31,393 nucleotides of DNA from CAZCVI01 sp964502145 (GCA_964502145.1 CAZCVI010000085.1:1-31393); one strand, 5' to 3'. Shown: positions 1 to 8,212, counted from the first letter of the stretch. Program-made: numbers and translations. Notes: generated by a model from the letters alone, not told the origin.

Positions 1-231
1 TGGGAAAAAGACGCCCGGGATGAAGGCAAAGTAGAAGGCAAAGTAGAAGGCAAAGCAGAAGGCAAAGAAGAAGGCAAAGAAGAAGGCAAAGAAGAAGAAA
101 AATTGGAGACAGCCAAAAGATTGCTTCGAAAAGGTTATGACCTGGATACTATTGCGGTGGCAACTGATATTCCAATCGAAGAAATAAAACAGCTTGCCAT
201 TGAAATCCCAATGAACCAGGTCAGTCAGTAG
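1..231 (+). CDS. Rpn-family nuclease/putative transposase, C-terminal fragment
   Basis: Open from base 1 in frame 1 to TAG at 229-231, so only the last 76 residues are in the window. The piece begins with six tandem EGK-x units and ends in a short helical tail (RLLRKGYDLDTIAVATD...). Charged GK/E repeats followed by such a tail are typical of the C-terminus of Rpn (PD-(D/E)XK, formerly transposase_31) proteins, and the same arrangement is seen in the second Rpn gene at 30503. The catalytic domain lies upstream of the window, so activity cannot be judged. In E. coli Rpn genes the C-terminal segment is also made separately as a small inhibitor; any internal start for this copy would lie before base 1. 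The family call rests on the repeat tail and the resemblance to the right-hand copy. Confidence 0.6.
   Translation, partial: WEKDARDEGKVEGKVEGKAEGKEEGKEEGKEEEKLETAKRLLRKGYDLDTIAVATDIPIEEIKQLAIEIPMNQVSQ
22..93 (+). repeat. 12-bp in-frame tandem repeat, 6 copies
   Basis: Six consecutive copies of GAAGGCAAAGNA, differing only at the second-last base (T, T, C, A, A, A). They encode EGKV, EGKV, EGKA, EGKE, EGKE, EGKE. Copy-number change by slippage would keep the reading frame and alter the length of the linker. Confidence 0.9.
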
Positions 232-246
232 CAACTGAATATGTAG

Positions 247-266
247 ATGCGCCATCCTTGGCGCAT
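247..266. terminator. Hairpin after Rpn stop codon, no T-run
   Basis: Perfect 8-bp stem ATGCGCCA/TGGCGCAT with loop TCCT, 15 nt after the Rpn stop codon. Its position suits a transcript end or 3' stabiliser, but no T-tract follows, so intrinsic termination is uncertain. Confidence 0.4.
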
Positions 267-567
267 TAATAAGCGGCGAAACTAGGTTTCTGAATTCAAT
301 TTCAAGATAAAATGAAGAGAAAAATAAAAAAAGAACGATTTTCCCATGTGCAATAGGCACAAAACGAGGGATTGTTACTTCGGGGAGGTGGACAATGGGT
401 TAAAACGCTTGTTAATTAAGAGAAAACAGAAGTAATAGGTCTTCTATCACCCTTACATTGAGAAAGAGTTCTGCTTATATCATCATGATTTGACCTTATC
501 TAAGCTTCAGTCGGGGTGTACTGTGCCATTTTTGAAGTGGAATCAATCATTTTCATGGTACACTCTC

Positions 568-798
568 TACATGTTGGGTTGCAATCATTACATGTTGGGT
601 TGCAATTATTAAATGTTGTGGTGCAATGTCTAAATGCAGAGGTGCAATGTTTACTTGCAGAAGTGCAATGTCTACTTGCAGAGGTGAAATGTCTACTTGC
701 AGTGTTACAATGTCTAATTGTAGTGGTGCAATCTTAACTTTCACTAGTGAAACGTGTCATTGCAGTCCTAAAGTGTCTTCTTGCACTGGTAATACGTT
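568..798. repeat. 21-bp degenerate tandem array, 11 units
   Basis: Units begin at 568, 589, 610, 631, 652, 673, 694, 715, 736, 757 and 778, each 21 bp. Central units read roughly TACTTGCAGAGGTGCAATGTC and contain the dyad TTGCA-N4-TGCAA. The best-conserved copies lie in the middle; the last three have decayed. Because 21 is a multiple of three, several frames stay open and give heptad-like peptides on both strands, but none has a good ribosome binding site. With two helical turns per unit, an array of protein binding sites is more plausible than a gene. Confidence 0.8.
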
Positions 799-963
799 CG
801 AGTTCCCCTTTACTTTGTCTTAAAAAATTCGCAACTGTTTCCCGATAAACCCGAATTGTGTTTTTTCAAAGATTAAGTGGCTGGGTTCTGTGTGAATGTG
901 ACTGGGATGTCGCGTCTACTTATTTAGAGCGCATTAAGTTCCTGGCTTTTTCTTAACAAAATC

Positions 964-993
964 TTGAAAAAATACGGGGAGCTGTGCTATAAT
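964..993 (+). promoter_or_regulatory. Sigma70-type promoter for EIIA-ClC operon
   Basis: TTGAAA (964-969), 18-bp spacer, TATAAT (988-993). The transcript would have a leader of roughly 130 nt before the ATG at 1134. Confidence 0.6.
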
Positions 994-1133
994 AATAAAA
1001 AAGATACTGCTCACGCTTTGAATGGTTCGTATCACCTGGAAAAATAAAGCAAAAACCGCTGGACAACCGGGGTTAATAAACATGCATATTGTGCTACCCC
1101 GAAACTAATAACCCAGCATGAAGAGGAACTATT

Positions 1134-1835
1134 ATGGAAAAGATGAAATATCTTACGGCAAAAGAAGTGGCGCAGTTATTGGGCATTCCCATGGTGACTG
1201 TTCTGCGATGGGCACACCAGGGAAAGATTCCCTGCTGGCTAAAAGAAGATGGGTATGAATTCAAACAACATGACATCCTCACCTGGGCAAGCACCCATAA
1301 TTTTATGCTGGCAAAAAAGGAAGCGATTTCTCCAGATACCCTGCCAGAAGAATCGGTCAGCTTAACAAAGGCGCTTGAACGCGGTGGTTTTTTCTATAAC
1401 CAGGCAGGTAACGATATCTATTCGGTACTGAAAAACGCGGTGGACATCATTCCATTACCTGCTGGAACAGATAAAGAAAAAGTACTCAATGAACTGCTTA
1501 ATCGCGAAGAAATTGCTTCCACTGGCATTGGCAAAGGCGTGGCTATTCCTCATCCCAGAATCATGTTAAAACTTGACCTCGACGCCCCGGTGATTTTTGT
1601 GGTGTTTCTTGAAAAAGACGTGGATTTTAATGCCGTGGATGGACTGGGTGTATTTGTGTTGTTTTTGATTTTTTCCCCCTCCACCCATCTCCATCTAAAA
1701 CTTCTGTCCCAGCTCAGTCTGTGTCTGCGCGAAGAGACGTTCCTTACCCTTTTAAAGAAGAAGAGTGAAAAAAATATCTTATTATCTGCCATCCAAACTA
1801 TCGAAAATCAATTCGATGCCACACCCGTTTTGTAA
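1134..1835 (+). CDS. Helix-turn-helix / PTS EIIA (PtsN-like) fusion protein
   Basis: A 233-residue protein with two parts. Residues about 6-50 form an excisionase/MerR-like DNA-binding helix-turn-helix (LTAKEVAQLLGIPMVTVLRWAHQGKIP). Residues about 78-225 form a PTS EIIA type 2 (fructose/nitrogen PTS) domain with the phospho-accepting histidine in the GIGKGVAIPHPR motif (H140). EIIA-Ntr domains relay phosphate in regulatory phosphotransfer systems. Start ATG 1134 has AGAGGA 6 nt upstream; a second ATG at 1143 is possible. It lies 6 bp before the ClC gene, so the two are probably co-transcribed, and it may sense phosphorylation state to adjust ion transport. The fold and histidine are visible; the link to ClC is inference. 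Confidence 0.85.
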   Translation: MEKMKYLTAKEVAQLLGIPMVTVLRWAHQGKIPCWLKEDGYEFKQHDILTWASTHNFMLAKKEAISPDTLPEESVSLTKALERGGFFYNQAGNDIYSVLKNAVDIIPLPAGTDKEKVLNELLNREEIASTGIGKGVAIPHPRIMLKLDLDAPVIFVVFLEKDVDFNAVDGLGVFVLFLIFSPSTHLHLKLLSQLSLCLREETFLTLLKKKSEKNILLSAIQTIENQFDATPVL

Positions 1836-1841
1836 TCTGAC

Positions 1842-3557
1842 ATGAAACGTTTGAACACTAAATGCAGATCTATTTTTATCAACCAAGGTCCCCGTTTTCA
1901 ATCCATTATCATTGGGATTCTGGTCGGGATTTGCAGTGGATTTGCAGCGGTGGGCTTAAATTTCGGATTGGAGAAATGTTCTCACTTTTTAAATCAGTTC
2001 GAAGATAACTTTTATGTTGTCTTTTTTCCCTTGGCTGGAATTACGGTAACTGTGTTACTGTTAAAATATGTCATCAGGGATTTCGGTGGACACGGTGTGC
2101 CTGAAGTAATCTACAGTGTGAGCATGAAAGGGGGGGCGATCAAGTTTCGTTCTTCTTATTCCATGCTAATTGGCAGCATGATCACCATATCCAGTGGTGG
2201 TTCTGCTGGTCCAGAGGCTCCAGTCGTCATAAGTGGCGCTGCTATTGGTTCGGGTATTGCCGGATATTTTAAAACCAATGAGCGTATCCGTGTTGCCGTT
2301 ACTGGTTCAGGTGCTGCCGCTGCTATTGCCGCCATTTTTAATGCCCCGATCACTGGTATTATATTTACATTGGAAGTAATCTTAGGGGATTGGGCGCCGC
2401 AGAATATGTTGCCTGTTGCACTCTCTTCTGTGACGGGTACGATTGTCAGCCGCTTGCTAAAAGGGAACCAGATTCCTTTTAAGCACCGCGAATTTAATGT
2501 TACCTTGGATGATATCTTTGCTGCTATTGGGTTGGCGCTGTTATTGGCCCTCATGTCATTGTTGTTTATACGGATGTTGAAATGGAGTGCCACCATCCTA
2601 TCGAGATTCTTCCAAAATGCGCTGGCAAAAGCGGCTTTCGGTGGTTTGTTAGTGGGAACAGTCACTGTCTTTTTCCCCAGTGTTAAGGGGGAGGGTTACG
2701 AAGTGGTTCGTCAACTCCTCAATGGCAGTTTCACTACGCCTGCCAGTATTGTTGTCGTGTTGATTTTGATGAAGATTATCGCTACTTCGCTCACTTTAGG
2801 AGCTGGAGGAGCAGGGGGTGTGTTTGCGCCTGCTTTATTCTTAGGTAGTTTGGGCGGATTCCTTTATTTTCAAGTCATTACCTTTTTATTTCCGCATGCT
2901 AACTTGACTGGTGCCGCGTTATTTTCGCTTGTTGGCATGGCTGGAATGATCAGTGGGACCCTTTACGCTCCTCTTAGTGGAATATTTCTTATTGTGGAGA
3001 TCACAGGGGGATACGATTCTATTTTGCCGTTGCTTCTCGTCTCCTTTTTAACCTTTACCGTGATGAAACTGGTGGAAAAACATTCTATTTACCATCATGA
3101 ATTGGCGGAAAAGGGGTTCTTATTAAGGCCCCGCACCGATAAACGTATTTTAACTGAGATTCAACCCGCCGAATTATTGGAAACCGACTTGATCGCGATT
3201 CATCCGGAGATGTTGCTGCATGATTTGATACCTCTGATTGAAAAATCACCGCGTAATTATTTCCCGGTCGAAGATAGGGAGACCCATAATTTTTTAGGGA
3301 TGGTTCATTTTTTTGATATCAAGTCTTATCTTTTTAATCCCACTCTGTTGAACTCTATTATTGTGGAAGAAGTTATGCGTACAGATATGCCCACGGTATC
3401 ATTGATCGATAATCTCGGTGATATTCTGAACATTTTTGATGCGACTGGGGCGTGGAGTTTACCTGTGGTTGAGAACCACAAGTTCTTTGGCCTGATCTCC
3501 AAAGCCACGCTCCTTGATCACTACCGAAAAGAGCTTAAAGTGGAAACCGAGGATTAA
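1842..3557 (+). CDS. ClC-family chloride channel/antiporter with CBS domains
   Basis: A 571-residue integral inner-membrane protein. ClC signatures appear in order: GHGVP near residue 83, the filter/gate region GGSAGPEAPVV with E125 in the place of the gating glutamate of GREGP, and GAGGAGGVFAPALFLG near residue 320. The usual GREGP is changed to GPEAP, keeping the glutamate. Membrane segments run to about residue 410, and two CBS motifs fill about 440-560 (ETDLIAIHPEMLLHDLI..., VMRTDMPTVSLIDNLGDIL...). CBS pairs usually bind adenine nucleotides and gate transport. Starts 6 bp after the EIIA fusion gene. Family certain; channel versus H+/Cl- exchange, and selectivity, cannot be decided here. 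Confidence 0.9.
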   Translation: MKRLNTKCRSIFINQGPRFQSIIIGILVGICSGFAAVGLNFGLEKCSHFLNQFEDNFYVVFFPLAGITVTVLLLKYVIRDFGGHGVPEVIYSVSMKGGAIKFRSSYSMLIGSMITISSGGSAGPEAPVVISGAAIGSGIAGYFKTNERIRVAVTGSGAAAAIAAIFNAPITGIIFTLEVILGDWAPQNMLPVALSSVTGTIVSRLLKGNQIPFKHREFNVTLDDIFAAIGLALLLALMSLLFIRMLKWSATILSRFFQNALAKAAFGGLLVGTVTVFFPSVKGEGYEVVRQLLNGSFTTPASIVVVLILMKIIATSLTLGAGGAGGVFAPALFLGSLGGFLYFQVITFLFPHANLTGAALFSLVGMAGMISGTLYAPLSGIFLIVEITGGYDSILPLLLVSFLTFTVMKLVEKHSIYHHELAEKGFLLRPRTDKRILTEIQPAELLETDLIAIHPEMLLHDLIPLIEKSPRNYFPVEDRETHNFLGMVHFFDIKSYLFNPTLLNSIIVEEVMRTDMPTVSLIDNLGDILNIFDATGAWSLPVVENHKFFGLISKATLLDHYRKELKVETED

Positions 3558-3636
3558 GATAACTTTCCCTGTTCGGGTGATGCAGTGTTTTTACTTTTTA
3601 GATTACCTCCAGGCTTAGTTCTATCACTGTTTTTTT

Positions 3637-4992
3637 TCAATTCTGGTTGACTGGCTCAGGCGATTTTTTTGTTCGCCCCATCCAGGAAAAGTCTTCAAGG
3701 TTCCCAAAATGTTCTTTAAATATCCGGTAGTACATCAATTCTTCTTTACTGTCCAGTATCCAGCCATTGGCTAATTGCCGTTCACTATTAAAATCAGCGG
3801 TGGAAATGTTTTTTTCCGCGTATTGTGCCAAGTGATCTTGCACTCCAGCGCCTTCCCAGAACTTCGCTTTTGTCCGATTTAATACTCGCTCGGGTAGTTT
3901 TCCTGCTAGCGCTTGACGAAGAATCCATTTTTCAACGCCATCATGAATTTTATATTTTGCCGGGATGCGGTGGGCATAGTCTACTAGCTCCGGGTCTAAG
4001 AAAGCAACATGAGCCACAGTTCCGTGCGCTGCTGCACTGCGGTCCACCCGTTGCAACGCTGTATTATGCAACCGGTTGGTAATATCAATTAATTCAGCAG
4101 GCAGTTTTGCTGGCTCAAGACGCTTCAGATATTCGTAACCACCAAACAGTTCATCCCCACCTTCACCGGAAAATACTTCGGCAACATATTCCGATGCGGC
4201 TTTAGCTGCCATGTAATTGGTAATACTGGAACGTACTAACAAGGCATCAAATGATTCAAGGTGATAGATTACTTTAGGTAGTATTTTTAACATGAGTTCC
4301 ACGCTAAGAATAACCTCGTGGTGCTGAGCATTGATAAATGCGGCCACTTCGCGGGCATATTCCAAATCGGGGGCATTGGTGAGCCCAGCGGCAAAAGTAT
4401 GCAGGGTCCGTACATGGGGCCGCACAAGCGCTGCCAATGTACTAGAATCCAAGCCACCAGAAAGCCATGAACCGATTACTTCCGGTCCCATTCGTTTTTC
4501 TATAGAGACTGTTAAACGCCGTTGCAACTCTTCAATGATTCGTTCCACTGGTTCACTAAGGGGTGGAAGTTCCTGAAGCGTGAAATAGAACTCCAACCGC
4601 TTGCCATCAAAACGACATCCCGGTGGTAATTCTTTGACCCAACGGGTGAATTCAGCCAATGCTTTTACTTCCGAGGCAAAACCTAGGATGTGAGCGCTGT
4701 TTGTCCCGTAATACAAAGGGGCTACTCCCAATGAATCCCGCATTAACAATGGGGTTCCACCACTCATTTTTGCTTCCGCAACATGTTCATTACCTGCTAC
4801 ATCGCGCAGGATTTGTTCTTGTTCTAACATCATTGCCGATTTTTCCTGCGGTTTTGTCCAGACTATACCCAGAGTTGCTTCACTGGTTTCAAGGATTTTT
4901 CTGCCTCCTGGTCCCCGGTGTGTTATCTTGTCCAACATGAGATCGACCACACTGCGCGCACCGGGTGCGAAAACTCCTGCTATTCCTGACAT
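3637..4992 (-). CDS. Asparagine-synthetase-like amidoligase with dead glutaminase domain
   Basis: A 451-residue AsnB-like protein. The ATP-pyrophosphatase domain is intact: SGGLDSS at residues 178-184, SGEGGDELFGGYEYL, FLDPELVDYA, and the C-terminal KWILRQAL...LPERVLNRTKAKFWEGAG block. The N-terminal glutaminase is degenerate. Active enzymes begin Met-Cys-Gly; here the codon after ATG is TCA, giving MSGIAGVF. The glutamine-binding NGEIYNH motif is missing and the domain is about 70 residues short, although HRGPG and RDSLGVAPLYYG survive. It therefore probably adenylates a carboxylate and uses ammonia or another amine, as beta-lactam synthetases do with an internal amine. Start ATG 4992 has GGAGG 9 nt upstream; an in-frame TTG at 5007 is less likely. 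Last gene of the cluster, 25 bp after the B12 protein. Confidence 0.85.
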   Translation of the reverse strand: MSGIAGVFAPGARSVVDLMLDKITHRGPGGRKILETSEATLGIVWTKPQEKSAMMLEQEQILRDVAGNEHVAEAKMSGGTPLLMRDSLGVAPLYYGTNSAHILGFASEVKALAEFTRWVKELPPGCRFDGKRLEFYFTLQELPPLSEPVERIIEELQRRLTVSIEKRMGPEVIGSWLSGGLDSSTLAALVRPHVRTLHTFAAGLTNAPDLEYAREVAAFINAQHHEVILSVELMLKILPKVIYHLESFDALLVRSSITNYMAAKAASEYVAEVFSGEGGDELFGGYEYLKRLEPAKLPAELIDITNRLHNTALQRVDRSAAAHGTVAHVAFLDPELVDYAHRIPAKYKIHDGVEKWILRQALAGKLPERVLNRTKAKFWEGAGVQDHLAQYAEKNISTADFNSERQLANGWILDSKEELMYYRIFKEHFGNLEDFSWMGRTKKSPEPVNQN

Positions 4993-5017
4993 TATACTGA
5001 CCTCCAAATTTTATTTG

Positions 5018-6655
5018 TTATATTTGTTTTAAACTATCTTTTAATCTATCTTGTTCCAAGAGTATCTTTCCTGATTCTGCATCCACTGCGTACCAGGCCC
5101 CATTAATCAAACGAGTCGTAATTTTTCCGCACAGATGGGGGTTTCCCCTGAAATGCGGGGCATCTAATATTCCCTGTTGAATCGCTCCAGCCAGAACATG
5201 GGGATCACTCCATGGGTCATTGCTAAAAGCAGCGCCGGTTTCTTGTATTGCCTTTAACAACACTTTGGCTTCAGACAGAAGTTGCTCTTTTCGTTCTTGT
5301 ACCACGCTGTCTCTTGTCAGATCGGGCATTCCTGACAAACAATTGTACAGTGTCCCATGAATAATATTGCAGCTTTCCATAATTTCGCGGGAATAAACGG
5401 CATGATCCCCCTCGCTGAACCCGACCACATGAAGGATATGGGGTTTTAAAGCCAAGCTAATGACAGCGGAAGCAGCCAATTGGCCTTTGGCAACCTCGGG
5501 ATGGGCGGAGAAATGGGCGATACCGGCTCGAACTTCCCTGTAAACCGTGAAATGGGCGTCTTGCAGTGTTTCGATTAGTTCTGTTTTGGCCAGCATTTTG
5601 GCGATATCCATTGCCGCAGAGGTGCCTGGAGGGGTATTGAACATTAACTGCGACACATAAGAACGAACACCCATTTGTTTGGCATTATAAGCGGCTAAAA
5701 ATGCCAAACACACGGCCAGGGAATCGTGGGCATCACGCAAACTCCATTGATGCGACTCATTCACCTCTACCGGGATGTTTCTTGAAGCATACCAACCCAT
5801 GGTTTGCTTGTTTTCTGTAATGGCTTCCACCAAAGATCGTTGAGAACGTCCATCCATGACGCTGTACCAGCATAACGGAATCGCACCCCAGGCATTATGG
5901 ATAGTATGCACGCTCATTTCAGCCCATTGGCGCAAATCCCGTGTGCCACTATAGCATCTGAGCAGCGGATAATTCCCACACCGTGACGCCGCATAAATAG
6001 CTTCCAAATCAGCCGCTTTCCGAACCGGTACACCACCCGCACCATCTTGTGCGACATCAATCTCCTCGGGGTGGAAAAAATGTTCTTGGGCCACTTGGTC
6101 TGGTCCTATTGAAATAACATCCAACAAACCAGAACCCGCGATTTCTTCCACTCCGGCAATCGTTTCTGCCAGTGAAGGACGCCCAAAATGGTGGCGGAGT
6201 AGGGGATAGGGGTACTTCTGGTTTATCCTTTCAACCAGCGTTTGCGCAAAAGCCGCCTCCTTTTTTTTCTCCCCGGCTTCGTATAAATAACCTTTGATCT
6301 GATCTGGTGGTTCTATCCCTGAGAAGACACTTTCAAATAACCCGGACTCTCTCGCTATGGCAGCTACCGGTGGAGTACCACCAAAAACAAAGCGTTGTGT
6401 AGTCAGGTGATGTTTTTCTAGCAGTTGTTTTAGTTCAGCAAACAGGGTTTTGGCTACTGAAGCAGTCAGGCGATAACTAATAGCCACAATATCCGGTTGA
6501 TTTTCTTTGATTGCCTTGATAATGCGTTCCGGTGAAACTGCTGGGCCCAATAATTCTGTTTCATAGCCTGCTGTTTCCGCTAATTTTAGAAAGTGATAGA
6601 GCCCACTCACATGCACACAGGTACCCAGGGCCGCGCCTACTATTTTTTTTTTCAT
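5018..6655 (-). CDS. B12-binding domain fused to glutamate-mutase-E-like barrel
   Basis: A 545-residue protein. Residues 1-135 resemble a cobalamin-binding Rossmann domain: TCVHVSG at 12-18 matches the base-off/His-on DxHxxG motif, with H15 and G18 kept but the Asp replaced by Cys13. SYRL near residue 60 and FGGTPP near 93 match its later S-x-L and GG motifs. Residues about 150-460 look like the TIM barrel of methylaspartate (glutamate) mutase subunit E, including a GTRDL stretch and VEVNESHQWSLRDAHDS..., comparable to the glutamate mutase E core. If active it would rearrange the carbon skeleton of an amino acid using adenosylcobalamin. Single-chain fusion is unusual, since glutamate mutase is normally two proteins. 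Start ATG 6655 has AAGGAG upstream. The barrel assignment is by resemblance and could be wrong. Confidence 0.6.
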   Translation of the reverse strand: MKKKIVGAALGTCVHVSGLYHFLKLAETAGYETELLGPAVSPERIIKAIKENQPDIVAISYRLTASVAKTLFAELKQLLEKHHLTTQRFVFGGTPPVAAIARESGLFESVFSGIEPPDQIKGYLYEAGEKKKEAAFAQTLVERINQKYPYPLLRHHFGRPSLAETIAGVEEIAGSGLLDVISIGPDQVAQEHFFHPEEIDVAQDGAGGVPVRKAADLEAIYAASRCGNYPLLRCYSGTRDLRQWAEMSVHTIHNAWGAIPLCWYSVMDGRSQRSLVEAITENKQTMGWYASRNIPVEVNESHQWSLRDAHDSLAVCLAFLAAYNAKQMGVRSYVSQLMFNTPPGTSAAMDIAKMLAKTELIETLQDAHFTVYREVRAGIAHFSAHPEVAKGQLAASAVISLALKPHILHVVGFSEGDHAVYSREIMESCNIIHGTLYNCLSGMPDLTRDSVVQERKEQLLSEAKVLLKAIQETGAAFSNDPWSDPHVLAGAIQQGILDAPHFRGNPHLCGKITTRLINGAWYAVDAESGKILLEQDRLKDSLKQI

Positions 6656-6665
6656 GGTACACTCC

Positions 6666-7787
6666 TTATTGTGCTGGCATTGGAACCTGTCCTATTGCCA
6701 GTAGTCGTAGTTCTTTCAGAGTCATTCCCGCGATACCCAGTCGTTCCACTGTTCGACCTTCTTTCCAGTAATCGCATTCATTGATGATGGAACCCAGATG
6801 AATCAATGCCTTTAATGTGGGGGTGGGGACATGAAACATATCGCCAATAGACGCAATAGGAACCAAACTGGCAGGGATATCTTCGGTCAGGTATCGAACA
6901 TTCAGGTTGGTAGGCGCCATGATGCCCCGATACCCAGGATTCGCGTGCATGGCGTCATACAGTGTTTTGCCCGCTGCGCTATAAGCCAGATAAAGCCATT
7001 CGCGGGCCGTTAGAGCACGGATACCCAATGCTTCGGCCACCGCAACACGTTCTGCATCGACACGTTCCAATACTTCCGCCATTGAACGGGTCACCCCTTG
7101 CACATAGAATTGAAATTCCGAAATATCTTCAATCCATCCTGCATTCAAGATGCATAACGCCGGATGAAATACAGCGCCGATATTGTCTAAACTGGTCTTA
7201 AAAATGTTATCACCGGGAACAAATTGGGGAAAGGCGCAACGTATTTTTTTCAGAATCTCGGGAATTCGATGCGCGCGGATAGCTGCCAGGGGAATTGAGT
7301 TCTTGATACGAAAGATTTTCGCTTGGGCTGGACCCACCGATCTTGAAGCATAGATGAATGTTTGTGTTTCCGCGATAATCGGATTGGTAGGGCATCCTTT
7401 TTGGTCTAGAACTTGTTTGAATTCCAGTGCTCCAAACGTTCTGCCTGGATTTAAGATCACAATTTGATCATCTTTTAAATAGGGTGCGCATTGTTCGGCA
7501 ATAAACCGATGGGCAGTGGCTGGTACTACCACCATGATTATTTCCGCGTCCGTAATCACCTCTGCTATTTTTGTAGAGGCCACCTGGATTTTCCCGAACC
7601 CAGTTATTTCCCCTTCGATTTCGATACCACCCCGTGCATTAACGCCCCAGAGGCGTTCTTCAGTACGATTATACATCTTAACATCGAATCCCATTAATCC
7701 CAGGTGTCCAGCCATAGCCATTCCCCCGTGACCTGCTCCTAACACCGCAAATTTTGGCTTTGTTTTTTCTATATCTGTTGCATCCAT
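6666..7787 (-). CDS. NAD/NADP octopine/nopaline dehydrogenase family protein
   Basis: A 373-residue soluble dehydrogenase. The N-terminal Rossmann domain carries GAGHGGMAMAGHL (residues 17-29) for NAD(P). The C-terminal helical domain of the opine dehydrogenase family shows FHPALCILNAGWIE (with the conserved His) and EDIPASLVPIASIGDMFHVPTPTLKALI in compact form. These enzymes reductively couple an amino acid's amine to a 2-oxo acid, or oxidise such opines. First gene of the minus-strand cluster, with AAGGAGG 8 nt before ATG 7787 and only 10 bp before the B12 protein gene, so the three genes are almost surely one transcript. The substrate cannot be read from sequence; neighbours suggest a non-protein amino acid. 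Confidence 0.85.
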   Translation of the reverse strand: MDATDIEKTKPKFAVLGAGHGGMAMAGHLGLMGFDVKMYNRTEERLWGVNARGGIEIEGEITGFGKIQVASTKIAEVITDAEIIMVVVPATAHRFIAEQCAPYLKDDQIVILNPGRTFGALEFKQVLDQKGCPTNPIIAETQTFIYASRSVGPAQAKIFRIKNSIPLAAIRAHRIPEILKKIRCAFPQFVPGDNIFKTSLDNIGAVFHPALCILNAGWIEDISEFQFYVQGVTRSMAEVLERVDAERVAVAEALGIRALTAREWLYLAYSAAGKTLYDAMHANPGYRGIMAPTNLNVRYLTEDIPASLVPIASIGDMFHVPTPTLKALIHLGSIINECDYWKEGRTVERLGIAGMTLKELRLLAIGQVPMPAQ

Positions 7788-8082
7788 GATAATTACCTCC
7801 TTCAGATTGTTTTATTTAAAACATTTATTTAAAAATTAAAAGACTTACGCCACATTTTCTAAAAACAGGTTGCTTGTCAATTCCCGGTATTACTACATTG
7901 AGGCTCTGCAATTCGCTTGGAGATACTGTACTTAATTAAATAATATAATACCAGGATTTTTTTTTCAAGGAAAAATCGTATTTTTTTCAATAATATAAAA
8001 AGGTTTCTCCTGCCATTGTATTTTTTAATTGCTTGCGTTTGGATCGCTCCATGACAGTTATATCATCATCAACCTGTTAGGA

Positions 8083-8161
8083 TTTGGCGGGCTGTTGTAT
8101 ACGGTTCTGTTATCTCTGAAAAGGCTTTAAGCCTGCCCAATCCGTAATACAAACGCCCAAA
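8083..8161. other. Structured intergenic element (imperfect inverted repeat)
   Basis: Nested complementarity: TTT 8083-8085 with AAA 8159-8161, GGGC 8089-8092 with GCCC 8155-8158, TTGTAT 8095-8100 with ATACAA 8147-8152, ACGG 8101-8104 with CCGT 8142-8145. Inside lies a near-perfect dyad AGGCTT-T-AAGCCT (8122-8134). It is upstream of the likely tgt promoter, so it would be a separate small RNA, a protein-binding site, or a relic of a small palindromic mobile element. Confidence 0.35.
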
Positions 8162-8183
8162 TAGGACTTGGCCAAAAAAACAT

Positions 8184-8212
8184 TTGATTTTTAAGCCATT
8201 GTCTAGTATACT
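8184..8212 (+). promoter_or_regulatory. Putative promoter for tgt-yajC-secDF
   Basis: TTGATT (8184-8189), 17-bp spacer, TATACT (8207-8212). Predicted leader of about 130 nt before the tgt ATG at 8349. Confidence 0.45.

Larger units (their letters stand above)
232..1133. other. 900-bp intergenic region without a convincing gene
   Basis: No open frame here looks like a conserved protein. It holds a hairpin just after the Rpn stop (247-266), an orphan ribosome-binding-site-like GGGGAGGTG near 379-387 followed by ATG-GGT-TAA (possibly the scar of a lost gene), the 21-bp array at 568-798, and a promoter at 964-993 for the gene at 1134. Beside an Rpn gene, it may be a site of past insertion and deletion; that is inference. 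Confidence 0.6.

Noticed and set aside
516..744. Overlapping open frames with heptad-like peptides on both strands
   Set aside because: They arise from the 21-bp repeat, whose length is a multiple of three. No ribosome binding site and no recognisable protein.
1022..1108. A 28-codon frame in the leader of the EIIA gene
   Set aside because: No ribosome binding site and no hydrophobic or codon signal; probably chance.
2156..2665. Minus-strand frame of 169 codons inside the ClC gene
   Set aside because: Antisense shadow of a well-supported membrane protein gene.
3558..3636. Possible terminator between the convergent ClC and AsnB-like genes
   Set aside because: CAGTG and CACTG can pair but are about 45 nt apart, with only 5 bp; too weak to call despite the T-runs.
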